Shown here: positions 54,196 through 63,483 of the stretch, one piece after another
How positions within the stretch are numbered: the stretch's first letter is position 1
Layout of the letters: every line of letters begins with the position of its first letter
Assembly (NCBI GenBank): GCA_965226695.1
Contig: OZ245405.1
Span: 1,116,001 to 1,180,000 of the forward strand
DNA length: 64,000 nt
Source of the DNA: CATOSD01 sp965226695
GTDB lineage: Bacteria; Chloroflexota; Dehalococcoidia; Lucifugimonadales; CATOSD01
Direction: 5' to 3'
Translations under genes and position numbers: made by a program
Notes under the pieces: generated by a model
Told to the model about the DNA's origin: nothing
Database searches by the model: none
The model's input: only the letters and a program-made list of their open reading frames with translations

Positions 54196-55496
54196 CAAAA
54201 CACTTCCTCCGGCCAATCCAACATCTGAGTTTGTACGACCTCTCCGGCCGCCATGAGGGGCACGTCCTCTGGGCAGATGGCGAGGCCGTTGGCCAGCGCC
54301 ATGGACGTTAGCAGGTTCGATCCCTGGTCGCCCGTGAGCCGCGCCCTGTACCCGCCATTGTGCCTGGTAACCACCGCCCTGGCGTAGACCCTGCGCCCAT
54401 CCGGGTTTTCTATCGGTTCGTCCAGCACGGCCTCTACCGTTGGCTTACCTACGTCGCTCAGGCCAAGCATCTTCCTGATGGCGGGGCGGCCGAACTGCTC
54501 GAACGCCACCAGCGCGCTGACCGGATTGCCGGGCAGTCCGAGGTGAGGCACGCGCCGGCCGTCCCTGGCGGTTAGCGCGCCAAAGGCCAGCGGCTTGGCC
54601 GGGCGCATCCGCACCGACCAGAAGTCGATGCTGCCGTGCTGCGCCAGCACGTCCTTCACCATGTCGTAGTCGCCCTTTGAAACGCCCGCCGACGTTACGA
54701 GCATGTCGCATTCGAGCGCCTGTTCCAGCTTGGCGTTCATCGACTCGAGGTTGTCCCGCGCTATGCCCAGCAGCCTGGGAATGCCCCCATAGCGAAGCGT
54801 GCCCGCGGCCACGCTGTAGTTATTGCTGTTAAAGATCTTGCCGGCTTCGGACGCCTCGCCCGGCTCCAGCAGCTCGTCGCCTGTGGCGAGTATCGCCACA
54901 ACGGGCCGGCGCACCACGCTGACCTCCGCGTAGCCGAGCGACGCGAGAACGCCTATCTCGGCTGGACGCAGCAGCGAACCGCGCTTCAGAACCAGCGTGC
55001 CGCGCCTGACGTCCTGCCCGGCTGGGCGTATCTCCGCGCCGGGCGGCACCGCTATGTTGACGCCTATTCGCGACGTGTCGCCCCCGGCCCTGCGTCGCTC
55101 CACCTCGTCCGTGTCCTCGAACGGCACCACGGCGTCGGCGCCCCTGGGGATTGGAGCACCGGTCATGATGCGTACCGCCTTGCCCGGCCCAACTTCTTCC
55201 CGCGGCAACTGACCGGCGGCCACGTAGCCCACGACCTCCAGCGTAACGGGAGCGTCTTCGGACGCCCCAGCCAAGCTCTCCGACTGGACCGCGTAGCCGT
55301 CCATGGCGGAGTTGTCCAGTGGCGGTATGTCGTATAGCGAGACCGCGTCCTCCGCCAGCACCTGGCCCAGCGCGTCCAATATGGGCTTTCGCTCCACGTC
55401 CAGCGCGCTGAAGAATCCCAGAATCCGTTCCAGCGCCTCCTCGACGCTGAGCATGGATTCGTTGTGGTGGCGGTGTACGTGTGTGTACTGAGTCAT
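54195..55496 (-). CDS. moeA: Molybdopterin molybdenumtransferase
   Basis: 433 residues. MLSVEEALERILGFFSALDVERKPILDALGQVLAEDAVS, PPLDNSAMDGYAVQ, GPGKAVRIMTGAPIPRGADAVVPFEDTD, VAILATGDELLEPGE, LVTSAGVSKGDYDMVKDVL and LGLPGNPVSALVAFEQF are all MoeA blocks. It inserts molybdenum into adenylated molybdopterin, supplying enzymes such as the one at 8382. It lies downstream of pheT on the same strand, eight bases away. Confidence 0.95.
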   Translation of the reverse strand: MTQYTHVHRHHNESMLSVEEALERILGFFSALDVERKPILDALGQVLAEDAVSLYDIPPLDNSAMDGYAVQSESLAGASEDAPVTLEVVGYVAAGQLPREEVGPGKAVRIMTGAPIPRGADAVVPFEDTDEVERRRAGGDTSRIGVNIAVPPGAEIRPAGQDVRRGTLVLKRGSLLRPAEIGVLASLGYAEVSVVRRPVVAILATGDELLEPGEASEAGKIFNSNNYSVAAGTLRYGGIPRLLGIARDNLESMNAKLEQALECDMLVTSAGVSKGDYDMVKDVLAQHGSIDFWSVRMRPAKPLAFGALTARDGRRVPHLGLPGNPVSALVAFEQFGRPAIRKMLGLSDVGKPTVEAVLDEPIENPDGRRVYARAVVTRHNGGYRARLTGDQGSNLLTSMALANGLAICPEDVPLMAAGEVVQTQMLDWPEEVF

Positions 55497-55504
55497 TGCT
55501 TTCC

Positions 55505-57985
55505 CTACACCCGAAGCTCGGCGCCCAGTTCGCGCCGAAGCTGCCGCAGAATGTCGCCCTGGTACCTGTCCACCTGCTCGGAGGTAAGCGTTCCCCTGTC
55601 GGACCGGTACTCTATCCTGTAGGCCACCGACTTCTTGCCGCTTGGAACGCCTTCGCCGGAGTATACGTCGAATGGAGCGCTGTTCGCGACCATCTTGTGG
55701 CGGGCGATGATGGACTGTACCCGCGACGAGGGCACGTCGGCGTCCATCACCAGCGCGACGTCGCGGTTCGACACAGGGAAGCGGCTCGTTCGCTGGTAGC
55801 GCCGGGGGGTGTCGGGCATCGCCTGAGCCAGACCCTCGACGTCAACCTCGAACAGCGCCACGGGGGCGTCTTCGAGACTGAACCGGGCCAGCACGTCTGG
55901 GCGCACCTCGCCTATCTCGCCGATGGACGCGCCGCCGCAGGTCAGCCGCGCCGCGCGCCCGTGCCGGAAAAATCCGCTCTCGCACGGTTCGTATTCGACC
56001 TCGAAGTCAAGCCGGCCGAAGAGCGCTTCCAGAATTCCCTTGGCGTCGAAAAACCCCATGTCGCCCGGCGGCGCGAGCCACGACAACGTGGAGCGCGGGC
56101 CCGACACGGCGCCAACCAGCATCTCGCGCTCGTTGGGCAGGTCGCGCTCCTTCGCCTCGAGCTTTGGCAGGTACACGCGCCCCAGCTCGAAAATGCGAAT
56201 GCCCTCGCTCTGTGCGTTGCGACGGTTCTCCGCAAGTGTGCCGAGCACCGCCCCTCGAAGGCTCGTTCGCAAGTACTCGAAGTCGGCGCTCATCGGGTTG
56301 GCAATACGCAGCGGCGGATTCGTCTCGTCCACCGCGCCTACGCTCTCGAGCGTTTCGAGCGTGGTGCAGGAGTAAGTAATGGTCTCGCGCATTCCGGACG
56401 CGGCCAGGCAGTCCCGCACCCGCTCCTTCAGCTCTCGCAGCGATTGCGGTGGGTGGTGGGGGATGGAGGCTGACAGCATCGTCGTTGGTATCGAGTCGTA
56501 GCCCGTTATCCGGGCGACCTCTTCAACCAGGTCGTCTTCGATGGAAACGTCGGAGCGCCAGTAAGGCGGCTTGACCCAGATGGTGTCGCGCCGTTCGGGC
56601 GCCGGCCCCGCCTCCACCGCCTCGATGACGTCGATCAGCCCCGAAGGCTCCGGCGCCCGCTCGAAACCGAGCGAGTCCAGCACTTCTCTCATGCGCTCGA
56701 CGCTGTAGTCCACCCCAAGCACCTGCCGCACACGGCGCCGGCTGAGCCTGACGGTGGGTGTCGGCTTGCGACCAGGGTACAAGTCGACGATGCCCTTGGC
56801 CGCGGCGCCGCCGGCGATTTCGATGATCAGTGCGGTGGCCCTGCGCAGGCCACGCTCCGCGAGCTCGGCCCGGATGGCCCGCTCGAATCGGTACGACGCC
56901 TCGGTGTTCATCCTCAGCGCGGTGCGGGTGCGGCGAGTGTTGACGGGGTCGAAACTGGCCGCTTCCAGCAGCACCGACGTCGTGTTCTCGTCCATCTCGG
57001 TGCTCGCGCCGCCCATCACCCCCGCGAGGCCGATGGCGTCGTGAGAGTCGGCGATGCAGAGCATGGGCGGATTCAGGGCGCGGCGCACGCCGTCCAGCGT
57101 CTCCAGCGTCTCGCCCGGGCGCGCTGCCCTCACCACGATGCGGCTGTCGCGCACGTTGTCGAAGTCGAACGCGTGTAGCGGCTGGCCGTACTCGAGCATC
57201 ACGTAGTTGGTGATGTCGACCACGTTGTTGATGGGCCTCTGTCCGGCCCTTATCAGCGCGTCCTGCATCCATTGCGGCGACTCGCCAATGCGAACTCCGC
57301 GTATGAGGCTGGCGGTGTACCGGCCGCACAGCTCGGGATTGGCAATCTCGATGGAGACCAGTTCCTCTATTGGCAGACCGTCTTCAGGGTACGACAGGTC
57401 CGGTTCTGCCACGCTCCCGCCCGTGATGGCCGCCACCTCGTGGGCTATGCCCAGCACGGACAGGCAGTCCGGCCGGTTGGGGGTGACTTCCACGTCGAGA
57501 ACCGCGTCGCCGAGGTAGTCGGCGAGCGGCGTACCGGTGAGCGCGTCGTCCGGGAGCGTTAGAATCCCGTCGTGGTCATCGCCCATGCCAAGCTCAAGTG
57601 GGGAGCAGACCATGCCCGCCGACTCGACTCCGCGAATCTTGGCGCGCTTGAGCCGCTCCGTCTTGCCGCTGCGGGGACTGAAGAGCCTTGCGCCCTCGCG
57701 CGCGAATGCGATCTTCTGGCCCGCCGCCACGTTGGGGGCGCCGCAGACCACGGTTGCCGTCTCACCATTGCCCAGCTCCACCGTGGGAAGGCTCAGCCGG
57801 TCGGCGTTGGGGTGCGGCTCCACTTTCAGCACGTGGCCCACCACCAGCTTGTCGCGCTCCCAGTCGCCGCCGACAAATTCGACCTCGCCGACTTCGTTGC
57901 CGGCCATAGTCAGCCGGTGCGCGAGTTCGCGCGGCGGCAGGTCGACTGGGACGTACTTTTTCAGCCAGGACAGGGGTATTTTCAT
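55505..57985 (-). CDS. pheT: Phenylalanyl-tRNA synthetase beta subunit
   Basis: 826 residues, full length. The N-terminal LSWLKKYVPVDLPPRELAHRLTMAGNEVG is followed by the tRNA-binding EMAP-like domain (VVGHVLKVEPHPNADRLSLPTVELGNGETATVVCGAPNV), the B3/B4 editing region (CLSVLGIAHEVAAITG, RPINNVVDITNYVMLEYGQPLHAFD), B5, and a C-terminal ferredoxin-fold anticodon-binding domain (FPVSNRDVALVMDADVPSSRV). It works with PheS as an alpha2-beta2 enzyme. Confidence 0.97.
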   Translation of the reverse strand: MKIPLSWLKKYVPVDLPPRELAHRLTMAGNEVGEVEFVGGDWERDKLVVGHVLKVEPHPNADRLSLPTVELGNGETATVVCGAPNVAAGQKIAFAREGARLFSPRSGKTERLKRAKIRGVESAGMVCSPLELGMGDDHDGILTLPDDALTGTPLADYLGDAVLDVEVTPNRPDCLSVLGIAHEVAAITGGSVAEPDLSYPEDGLPIEELVSIEIANPELCGRYTASLIRGVRIGESPQWMQDALIRAGQRPINNVVDITNYVMLEYGQPLHAFDFDNVRDSRIVVRAARPGETLETLDGVRRALNPPMLCIADSHDAIGLAGVMGGASTEMDENTTSVLLEAASFDPVNTRRTRTALRMNTEASYRFERAIRAELAERGLRRATALIIEIAGGAAAKGIVDLYPGRKPTPTVRLSRRRVRQVLGVDYSVERMREVLDSLGFERAPEPSGLIDVIEAVEAGPAPERRDTIWVKPPYWRSDVSIEDDLVEEVARITGYDSIPTTMLSASIPHHPPQSLRELKERVRDCLAASGMRETITYSCTTLETLESVGAVDETNPPLRIANPMSADFEYLRTSLRGAVLGTLAENRRNAQSEGIRIFELGRVYLPKLEAKERDLPNEREMLVGAVSGPRSTLSWLAPPGDMGFFDAKGILEALFGRLDFEVEYEPCESGFFRHGRAARLTCGGASIGEIGEVRPDVLARFSLEDAPVALFEVDVEGLAQAMPDTPRRYQRTSRFPVSNRDVALVMDADVPSSRVQSIIARHKMVANSAPFDVYSGEGVPSGKKSVAYRIEYRSDRGTLTSEQVDRYQGDILRQLRRELGAELRV

Positions 57986-58112
57986 CGATGTTGCTCTCGA
58001 ATGCCGCTATGTCTTCCGGGTTGCCCAATTCCGCGCGCGGTCCAATTCCAAGGGCGCGTGGTGGACTGGGTGCGGGCGCCCTCGCGGCCGGTCCGGCGTG
58101 GCGCGCCCCGTG

Positions 58113-59165
58113 CTAGAACTGACTCAGAAAGCGCAGATCGTTGGCGTAGAACAGGCGAATATCGTCTATTCCGTACTTGAGCATTGCGATGCGCTCAGGC
58201 CCCATTCCGAAGGCGAATCCCGTGTAGATGTTGGGGTCGTATCCCACGCCTTCCAGCACCTTCGGGTGCACCATGCCCGCGCCCATAATCTCGATCCAGC
58301 CCGTCTCGCCGCAGATGCGGCAGCCACCGCCGGCGCAGGCGAAGCAGTCGATGGACATGTCCACGCCCGGCTCGACGAACGGGAAGTAGTCGCAGCGAAA
58401 GCGCACCCGCCGCTCCTGCCCGAAGACCAAACGCGCGAACTCGTACAGCGTGCCCTTTAGGTCGGCGAACGTGATGCCCCGGTCCACCGCCAATCCCTCT
58501 ACCTGGAAGAAATGCCACTCGTGCGTGGCGTCGGTGGCCTCGTACCTGTAGCACTTGCCCGGCACGACCACGCGCACCGGAGGCTCCTGGCCCTCCATGA
58601 TCCGAGCCTGCATGGGCGAAGTGTGCGTGCGCAGCAGCATTGGAGTCTCGCCGGCGTCGTCCTCGTAGTCCAGCCAGAGAGTGTTCCACATGTCGCGCGC
58701 CGGGTGGTCCTTCGGGATGTTGAGCATCTCGAAGTTGTAGTGGTCCCACTCCACCTCTGGGCCTTCGACCACCTGGAATCCCATCGAAATGAAGGCGTCG
58801 CAGATCTCTCGCATGATCAGCGTGGTGGGATGCAGACCGCCCACGGGCGCGGGCCAACCGGGCAGTGTAACGTCGATGGCGCCATCCTGGTCCGCGTTCG
58901 AGCCATCTCCGGCGGCCAAAGCGTGCTCTCGCTCGGCAAGGGCGCTCTCGAGGTACGACTTCGCGCGGTTGGCCGCTTCGCCCGCGGCCTTGCGTTGGTC
59001 CGGCGGCAGCAAGCCCACGGCGCGGAGTAGCCCGGTCAGGTGGCCTCTCCGGCCCAGAAAGGCAATTCGCCACGCTTCCAGGTCTTCGGGCGATTCTGTA
59101 CGCGCCAGCGCCGCAAGGGCATCGTCCCTAACGTGTTCAACGCGCGCGGTGGCGCTTTCACTCAT
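58113..59165 (-). CDS. pheS: Phenylalanyl-tRNA synthetase alpha subunit
   Basis: 350 residues from ATG 59165 (MSESATARVEHV). Class II core motifs are HPTTLIMREICDAFISMGFQVVEGPEVEWDHYNFE, VVVPGKCYRYEATDATHEWHFFQVEGLAVD (motif 2), FRCDYFPFVEPGVDMSIDCFAC and GMVHPKVLEGVGYDPNIYTGFAFGMGPERIAML (motif 3). It lies 127 bases upstream of pheT, in one transcript. Confidence 0.96.
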   Translation of the reverse strand: MSESATARVEHVRDDALAALARTESPEDLEAWRIAFLGRRGHLTGLLRAVGLLPPDQRKAAGEAANRAKSYLESALAEREHALAAGDGSNADQDGAIDVTLPGWPAPVGGLHPTTLIMREICDAFISMGFQVVEGPEVEWDHYNFEMLNIPKDHPARDMWNTLWLDYEDDAGETPMLLRTHTSPMQARIMEGQEPPVRVVVPGKCYRYEATDATHEWHFFQVEGLAVDRGITFADLKGTLYEFARLVFGQERRVRFRCDYFPFVEPGVDMSIDCFACAGGGCRICGETGWIEIMGAGMVHPKVLEGVGYDPNIYTGFAFGMGPERIAMLKYGIDDIRLFYANDLRFLSQF

Positions 59166-59253
59166 CCATATGCCTCGCTTGATGCGCGCTGCGCAATCGG
59201 TCGCACCATTATATGGGGATGCTTCAGATCCGGTCAAGGCGAGGCTGCGCGCC

Positions 59254-59358
59254 GAGCCTGTGTCAGATTACCAGGTGCGACAGAAATCGTCATTCCCGCG
59301 AACCCAGGGGTGCAGGAGCCCTCCGTGTGTTGTCCGCCTGGTAATCTGGGACACGCTC
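59254..59358. repeat. Short MITE-like element, copy C
   Basis: The left end GAGCCTGTGTCAGATTACC and the right end GGTAATCTGGGACACGCTC are inverted versions of one another with two or three mismatches. They match the ends of copies A and B. Only 105 bases long; the inside holds a CGTCATTCCCGCGAA half-palindrome. No gene. Confidence 0.7.
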
Positions 59359-59367
59359 CCGCGCGCC

Positions 59368-60047
59368 GAAGCTGTGCCCGATTACTAGGTGCGCCCAAAA
59401 CCGTCTCCCTCGCCAACAGCCTGCCCCCGCGCCCGACTCTGCGCCTACGGCCATCGCCTTGCGTTCGCCATATTGCTCAGCCAATGTCTCCCGGTACGCC
59501 CCAACGCACACCCCGGCCGCACAACCTCGCCCAGACCCGACCCATTCGCTCCCTCGAACCCGAAAAAAGTGTCACCCTGCCGCGCCACCCGTTCCCAGCC
59601 CTGCCTCATCCAACCCCACACACGTCCCACCTCTTCACCCCGTCTGCGCCATTTCTTCCCACCAATCCGCCCCAATCCCGCATTTTCGCCAGCTCTCTTG
59701 AAACATACGCACAAACGTGCTACCCTCGCCCACGCGAGGGACCGACCCCGCGGCCCGGAAACCCAACCCCCAAAGCGGGGTAAGGCCCCAAGCACCCGTA
59801 GGGGCGTCCCTTGTGGGCGCCCTGTGGCGGTGAAGACACAGCTAAGTAATCCTACCCCGTCCCCCTGTCCTCCTCTGCCACGCGGCGCCACTTTCGTGTC
59901 CCGAAAGCCCGCGCCGGCATTACAGATTGGCGCGGGACCGACGACACCCTCAGCTAGGAGGCGCACAGAATGTCGCGGAAATGAACGGACTTCGCGCTTT
60001 CGCGGGAACAACGGTGTTGGGGGCGCCAAGTAATCTGAAACAGGCTC
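59368..60047. repeat. MITE-like non-coding element, copy B (uninterrupted)
   Basis: 680 bases between GAAGCTGTGCCCGATTACTA (left, a worn copy of the end) and AAGTAATCTGAAACAGGCTC (right). It aligns over its whole length with copy A (5627-8252) once the insertion sequence is removed. It includes AACCCGAAAAAAGTGTCACC, GGGGCGTCCCTTGTGGGCGC and CAGCTAGGAGGCGCACAGAA. Nothing protein-coding is evident in any frame shared by both copies, because their differences include indels. It fills most of the gap between pheS and the phosphoesterase gene. Confidence 0.75.
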
Positions 60048-60154
60048 CCGCGCACGCGGCCGCGTCAGGGCGGGCGATAGCTGCTATACTTGGCCGTGCC
60101 CCGCCGGCGCCTCCAACGCCGCCTGCCCAGCCGGACCCAAGGAGACAGTACGCC

Positions 60155-60694
60155 TTGAGAATTGGACTCATCTCCGACACGCACATACCCGAAGCCGGCA
60201 GCGAGCTGCCCCCGCAGGTCTACCAGGCCCTGGCCGGAGTGGAGCTGATACTGCACGCCGGCGACATGCACGTTATTGAGGTGCTGGACTGGCTGGAGGA
60301 GATAGCGCCGGTGCTCGGCGCGCGCGGCAACGGCGACGGCGACGGGCACAGGCCCGACTTCCCCGACGACGACCCCAGGGTGAAGGAGGCCCACGTGTTC
60401 GAGGCCGAAGGCGTCACGGTCGGCCTGACCCACGGCTTCCCGCTCCCAGAGGAGGCGCCGTGGACCACGCTTGACGACCTGATGGTGCGCAAACTGGGCC
60501 GGCCGGTGGACGTGATAGTGTGCGGCGACACGCACGTGACCATGAACACCCTCCGCGAGGGCGTGCTATACGTCAACCCGGGCAGCCCCACTTTGCCGCG
60601 GCAGATGTACGACCTCGGCCAGGTCGGAATCCTCACTTTGGAGAAGGGCAAAGCAACCGCCGAAATCATCGATCTGGCTACCGTCGGCGAGTAG
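60155..60694 (+). CDS. YfcE/MJ0936-type metallophosphoesterase
   Basis: 179 residues from TTG 60155, ten bases after AAGGAG; the longer open frame upstream runs into repeat B. RIGLISDTHIPEAGSELPPQVYQALAG (metal ligands Asp and His), LILHAGDMHV, LGARGNGDGDGHRPDF, LTHGFPLPEE, VDVIVCGDTHVTMNT and YVNPGSPTLPRQ form the full calcineurin-like set. Members hydrolyse phosphodiesters with Mn or Ni. Stand-alone gene. Confidence 0.9.
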   Translation: MRIGLISDTHIPEAGSELPPQVYQALAGVELILHAGDMHVIEVLDWLEEIAPVLGARGNGDGDGHRPDFPDDDPRVKEAHVFEAEGVTVGLTHGFPLPEEAPWTTLDDLMVRKLGRPVDVIVCGDTHVTMNTLREGVLYVNPGSPTLPRQMYDLGQVGILTLEKGKATAEIIDLATVGE

Positions 60695-60835
60695 TTTCCG
60701 AGCCGGTTCACCGAGGGTCGTTTGGCTTCGGGAGGCGGCCAGGCAATTGACGCTCCATATCTGCCAAGCACTCGACGCTCCGCAATGGGTTAGTGTAAAA
60801 TAAAAGGCAATCACATACCTAACTACACAAGCGGC

Positions 60836-61012
60836 CTAATCGTCTTTGGCCGCTTCCTTGCCGCCATCGGCCACGTCTTCCCGTAGGTACTGCCATTCAT
60901 AGTCAGACGGCAGGCGTAGGAACGCCTCGGCAATCTGCTCCGGTGAGGCGTCTATCCGCTCCGGCATCGGTTTCGTCACCGGCCGGCCTCGTGCTTTCTT
61001 CTTACGCGGCAT
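60836..61012 (-). CDS. Small hypothetical protein, 58 residues
   Basis: Starts at ATG 61012, nine bases after GAGGAGG: MPRKKKARGRPVTKPMPERI, then DASPEQIAEAFLRLPSDYEWQYLRE. The N-terminal AT-hook-like basic GRP segment suggests DNA contact. Similar short proteins are common and uncharacterised. Confidence 0.6.
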   Translation of the reverse strand: MPRKKKARGRPVTKPMPERIDASPEQIAEAFLRLPSDYEWQYLREDVADGGKEAAKDD

Positions 61013-61174
61013 GGTCAATCCTCCTCGGTCATAGGATTTCGATGCGGCATCGTTCAGCAGCATCACGCGCTTTGGACGATGCTAATTCCGCCATATCTCG
61101 GTTAGTTGTGTAGCCTTCATGACGGCAATTATAACCTAAAGTAGCAAATCTCAAACCTCAATTCCACCACCCAA

Positions 61175-62521
61175 TCACCGCCGCCGCCTACGTCGCGCTG
61201 TCTGTACGGCCCGCCCTCGGCGGATGTTGCCTTCATTCTCCGGCAGCAGGTATCCGTTCTTGCGGTTCTCGTCCTGCAAACCCGATAACGTGCTGCGGTC
61301 TCGCTTTTCCTTGTTGCATGGCGGACAAAGCAGCGTCAGATTTTCGTAGGCATCCGTACCACCGTCTGATTTTGGACTAACGTGGTCAACCTCCAACACG
61401 CGAGTATCACCGCCGTAGTTTCGTCCGCAACCCTGACAGAACGGCCCCAAATCGGCCAACAACGTGGCGTGTTGAGTCCGTGGTCGCGGATAACGCACCG
61501 CTCGGCCTGTTGGAGTTCGGAGCGCAGGCGTGGTAGGTTCTTCGTCATCTGTCCGAGTTGGTGGCTCGGTTTCGTAACGGATATCACCAAAGGTGAGCAG
61601 CCGTTGTCCGGTATTCTGGATTACGCCATCAACCTTGACCGTTAAGCCTTCGGATTCCAGACGGTTGAGTACCATCTGGTGAGCACCGTCCCAGATGTCT
61701 ATACCTATCCATTGCCGGTTGAGGCGTTCCGCCGCAATTGGAGTGGTCGCACAACCGCAGAAAGGATCAAGTACCATATCGCCCTCATCACTGCTGGCCT
61801 TGATGATGCGCTCATACAATGCCAACGGCTTTTGCGTCGGATAACCGGTGCGTTCAGATGACGTGTTACCAATCCGGTCAACATCCGTCCAAATGTTTTG
61901 AAGTGGCTGGCCGTCTGATTCGTCGAGATAGACCATCAATCGGTCAGTTCGCGGAGCACCGTTGCGCTTTGCGCGGATTTTACCTTCCTCCCACCATTGC
62001 TCCAACTTGTAACCCCATCCTCGCGTTGAACCAGGTATGGTTCCGCGCCATTCAAACTTACCTGAATCGCTGTCTGGTCTTGGTGCCGTCAAGTTTTCCA
62101 ACTTGTATCTCCGGCCATCAGCATCTACGTGATGAAAACGTTTCAATTGTTCTTCACTGTACATTTGACCATTCGGCCGGTGAAATACTTTGTTCCACAC
62201 CCATTCAGAGGACTTCGTGTAGAACAGAATTGTATCCGCGATGTTGCCGTAACGGTGCGCGGTGTTGTGGCTTTCCGTTCGTTGCCAAGTGATTTCGTTC
62301 TGAAAGTTACGTGCGCCGAATATGGCGTCCAACAGCGTTTTCAGATAATGGCCGGCGGTGGGGTCACAGTGCAGATACAGGCTACCGTCGTCGGTCAGTA
62401 TCCGGTGCATTTCCAACAACCGCACTCCCAGCCAGCATAGGAACGCCGCCATGTCGTCGCCATAGACTTCTTTTGCGGCGGTTATGACCTGCCAAACCTC
62501 CGGCTCGTCGCGTTGAATAGC
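61175..62521 (-). pseudogene. Site-specific DNA methyltransferase fused to an HNH nuclease domain, 5' truncated
   Basis: From about 62521 the frame reads IQRDEPEVWQVITAAKEVYGDDMAAFLCWLGVRLLEMHRILTDDGSLYLHCDPTAGHYLKTLLDAIFG, then SSERTGYPTQKPLALYERIIKASSDEGDMVLDPFCGCATTPIAAERLNRQWIGIDI, which carries the SAM-binding motif of amino-methyltransferases. The C-terminal CQGCGRNYGGDTRVLEVDHVSPKSDGGTDAYENLTLLCPPCNKEK is an HNH nuclease domain. The N-terminal part with the catalytic DPP(Y/F) motif is missing: the frame runs without a break into antisense CoA-transferase sequence. Base composition is lower in GC than to the right of 62521. As it stands it cannot methylate. Confidence 0.8.
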
Positions 62522-63397
62522 TACCACCCGGGATACATGGAGGATCTGGGGTTGGGATACGACACGCTGGAACAGGTCAACCCGGGTCTGGTGCTCACCT
62601 CCGTGACGCACTTCGGGCAGTCCGGGCCTTACAGCCAGTAATTGGGCGGCGAGCTTGTCGATTTCGCGGCGGGAGGCAATCTCAACCTGATGGGCCTCCC
62701 GGAGCGCGAACCCATAAAGTTCGGCGGGAACGCCGGCCAGTACATAGGCGCCGTTTCCTGCCTCAGCGGCTCGCTGCTGGCGCTCTACAGCGCCGAGTGT
62801 ACCGGGGCCGGCCAGCACGTGGACGTTTCGATCCAGGAGGCCCTGGTGTGCTGCCACATCCAGGATCTGTGCAACTACGCTTACATCGGCGAGGTGCAAG
62901 GCCGTGGGCACGGCTCTATGATCTACCCATGCAAGGACGGCTACGTGGGCCTCACACTGCAACAGCATCTCTGGCCAAGAGTCTGCGCCATGCTGGACAT
63001 GCCTGAGCTTGAGCACGACCCGATGTTCTCCACCTTCCAGGGCAGGCGCGAGAATGCCGACCTCCTCGACGTGCACATCATCGGCTGGATGATCGAGCGC
63101 ACCAAGGAAGAGGTCTACCACCAGGCCCAGAGTTTCAACATGCCCACCGGCTATGTCGCCACTGTGGAAGACATCGTGAAATCGCCGCAGCACGCCGCGA
63201 GGGGATTCATCGTCGACATGGACCATCCCGAGGCGGGCCGTCTGAGCTACCCGGGCGCGCCGTTCCGGATTGCGGGCGTGGAGGTCGAGCACAGGCGGGC
63301 GCCCATGCTGGGCGAGCATAACGCCGAGGTGCTGTGCGGGCTGCTGGGCTACGACAGGGCGGAGCTGGTAATGCTGAGGTCCGCCGGCGTAGTGTAG
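62522..63397 (+). pseudogene. Family III (CaiB/BaiF) CoA-transferase, beheaded and with an internal TAA
   Basis: Family sequence starts abruptly at 62522 (YHPGYMEDLGLGYDTLEQVNPGLVLTSVTHFGQSGPYSQ), hits TAA at 62639-62641, and continues in the same frame (LGGELVDFAAGGNLNLMGLPEREPIKFGGNAGQYIGAVSCLSGSLLALYSAE) to 63397. About 90-100 N-terminal residues are missing at the junction with the methyltransferase. The TAA probably replaces a Tyr codon. A TTG at 62642 could restart a 251-residue protein lacking the catalytic Asp-side domain. Confidence 0.8.
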
Positions 63398-63483
63398 GGC
63401 TGGACGGCCGGTCCCCTTCCCTCGAGCCAGAGGGTGGATGCCAACCGTCCGTGAGCCTCACACCAGAAGTGGAGGAGGGCACA

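Noticed and set aside
59927..60154. Upstream extension of the YfcE-like gene
   Set aside because: It reads into repeat B; the TTG at 60155 with AAGGAG fits the family N-terminus.
62522..63319. N-terminal 260 codons of the long minus-strand methyltransferase frame
   Set aside because: They are the reverse complement of CoA-transferase coding sequence and lack any methyltransferase motif.
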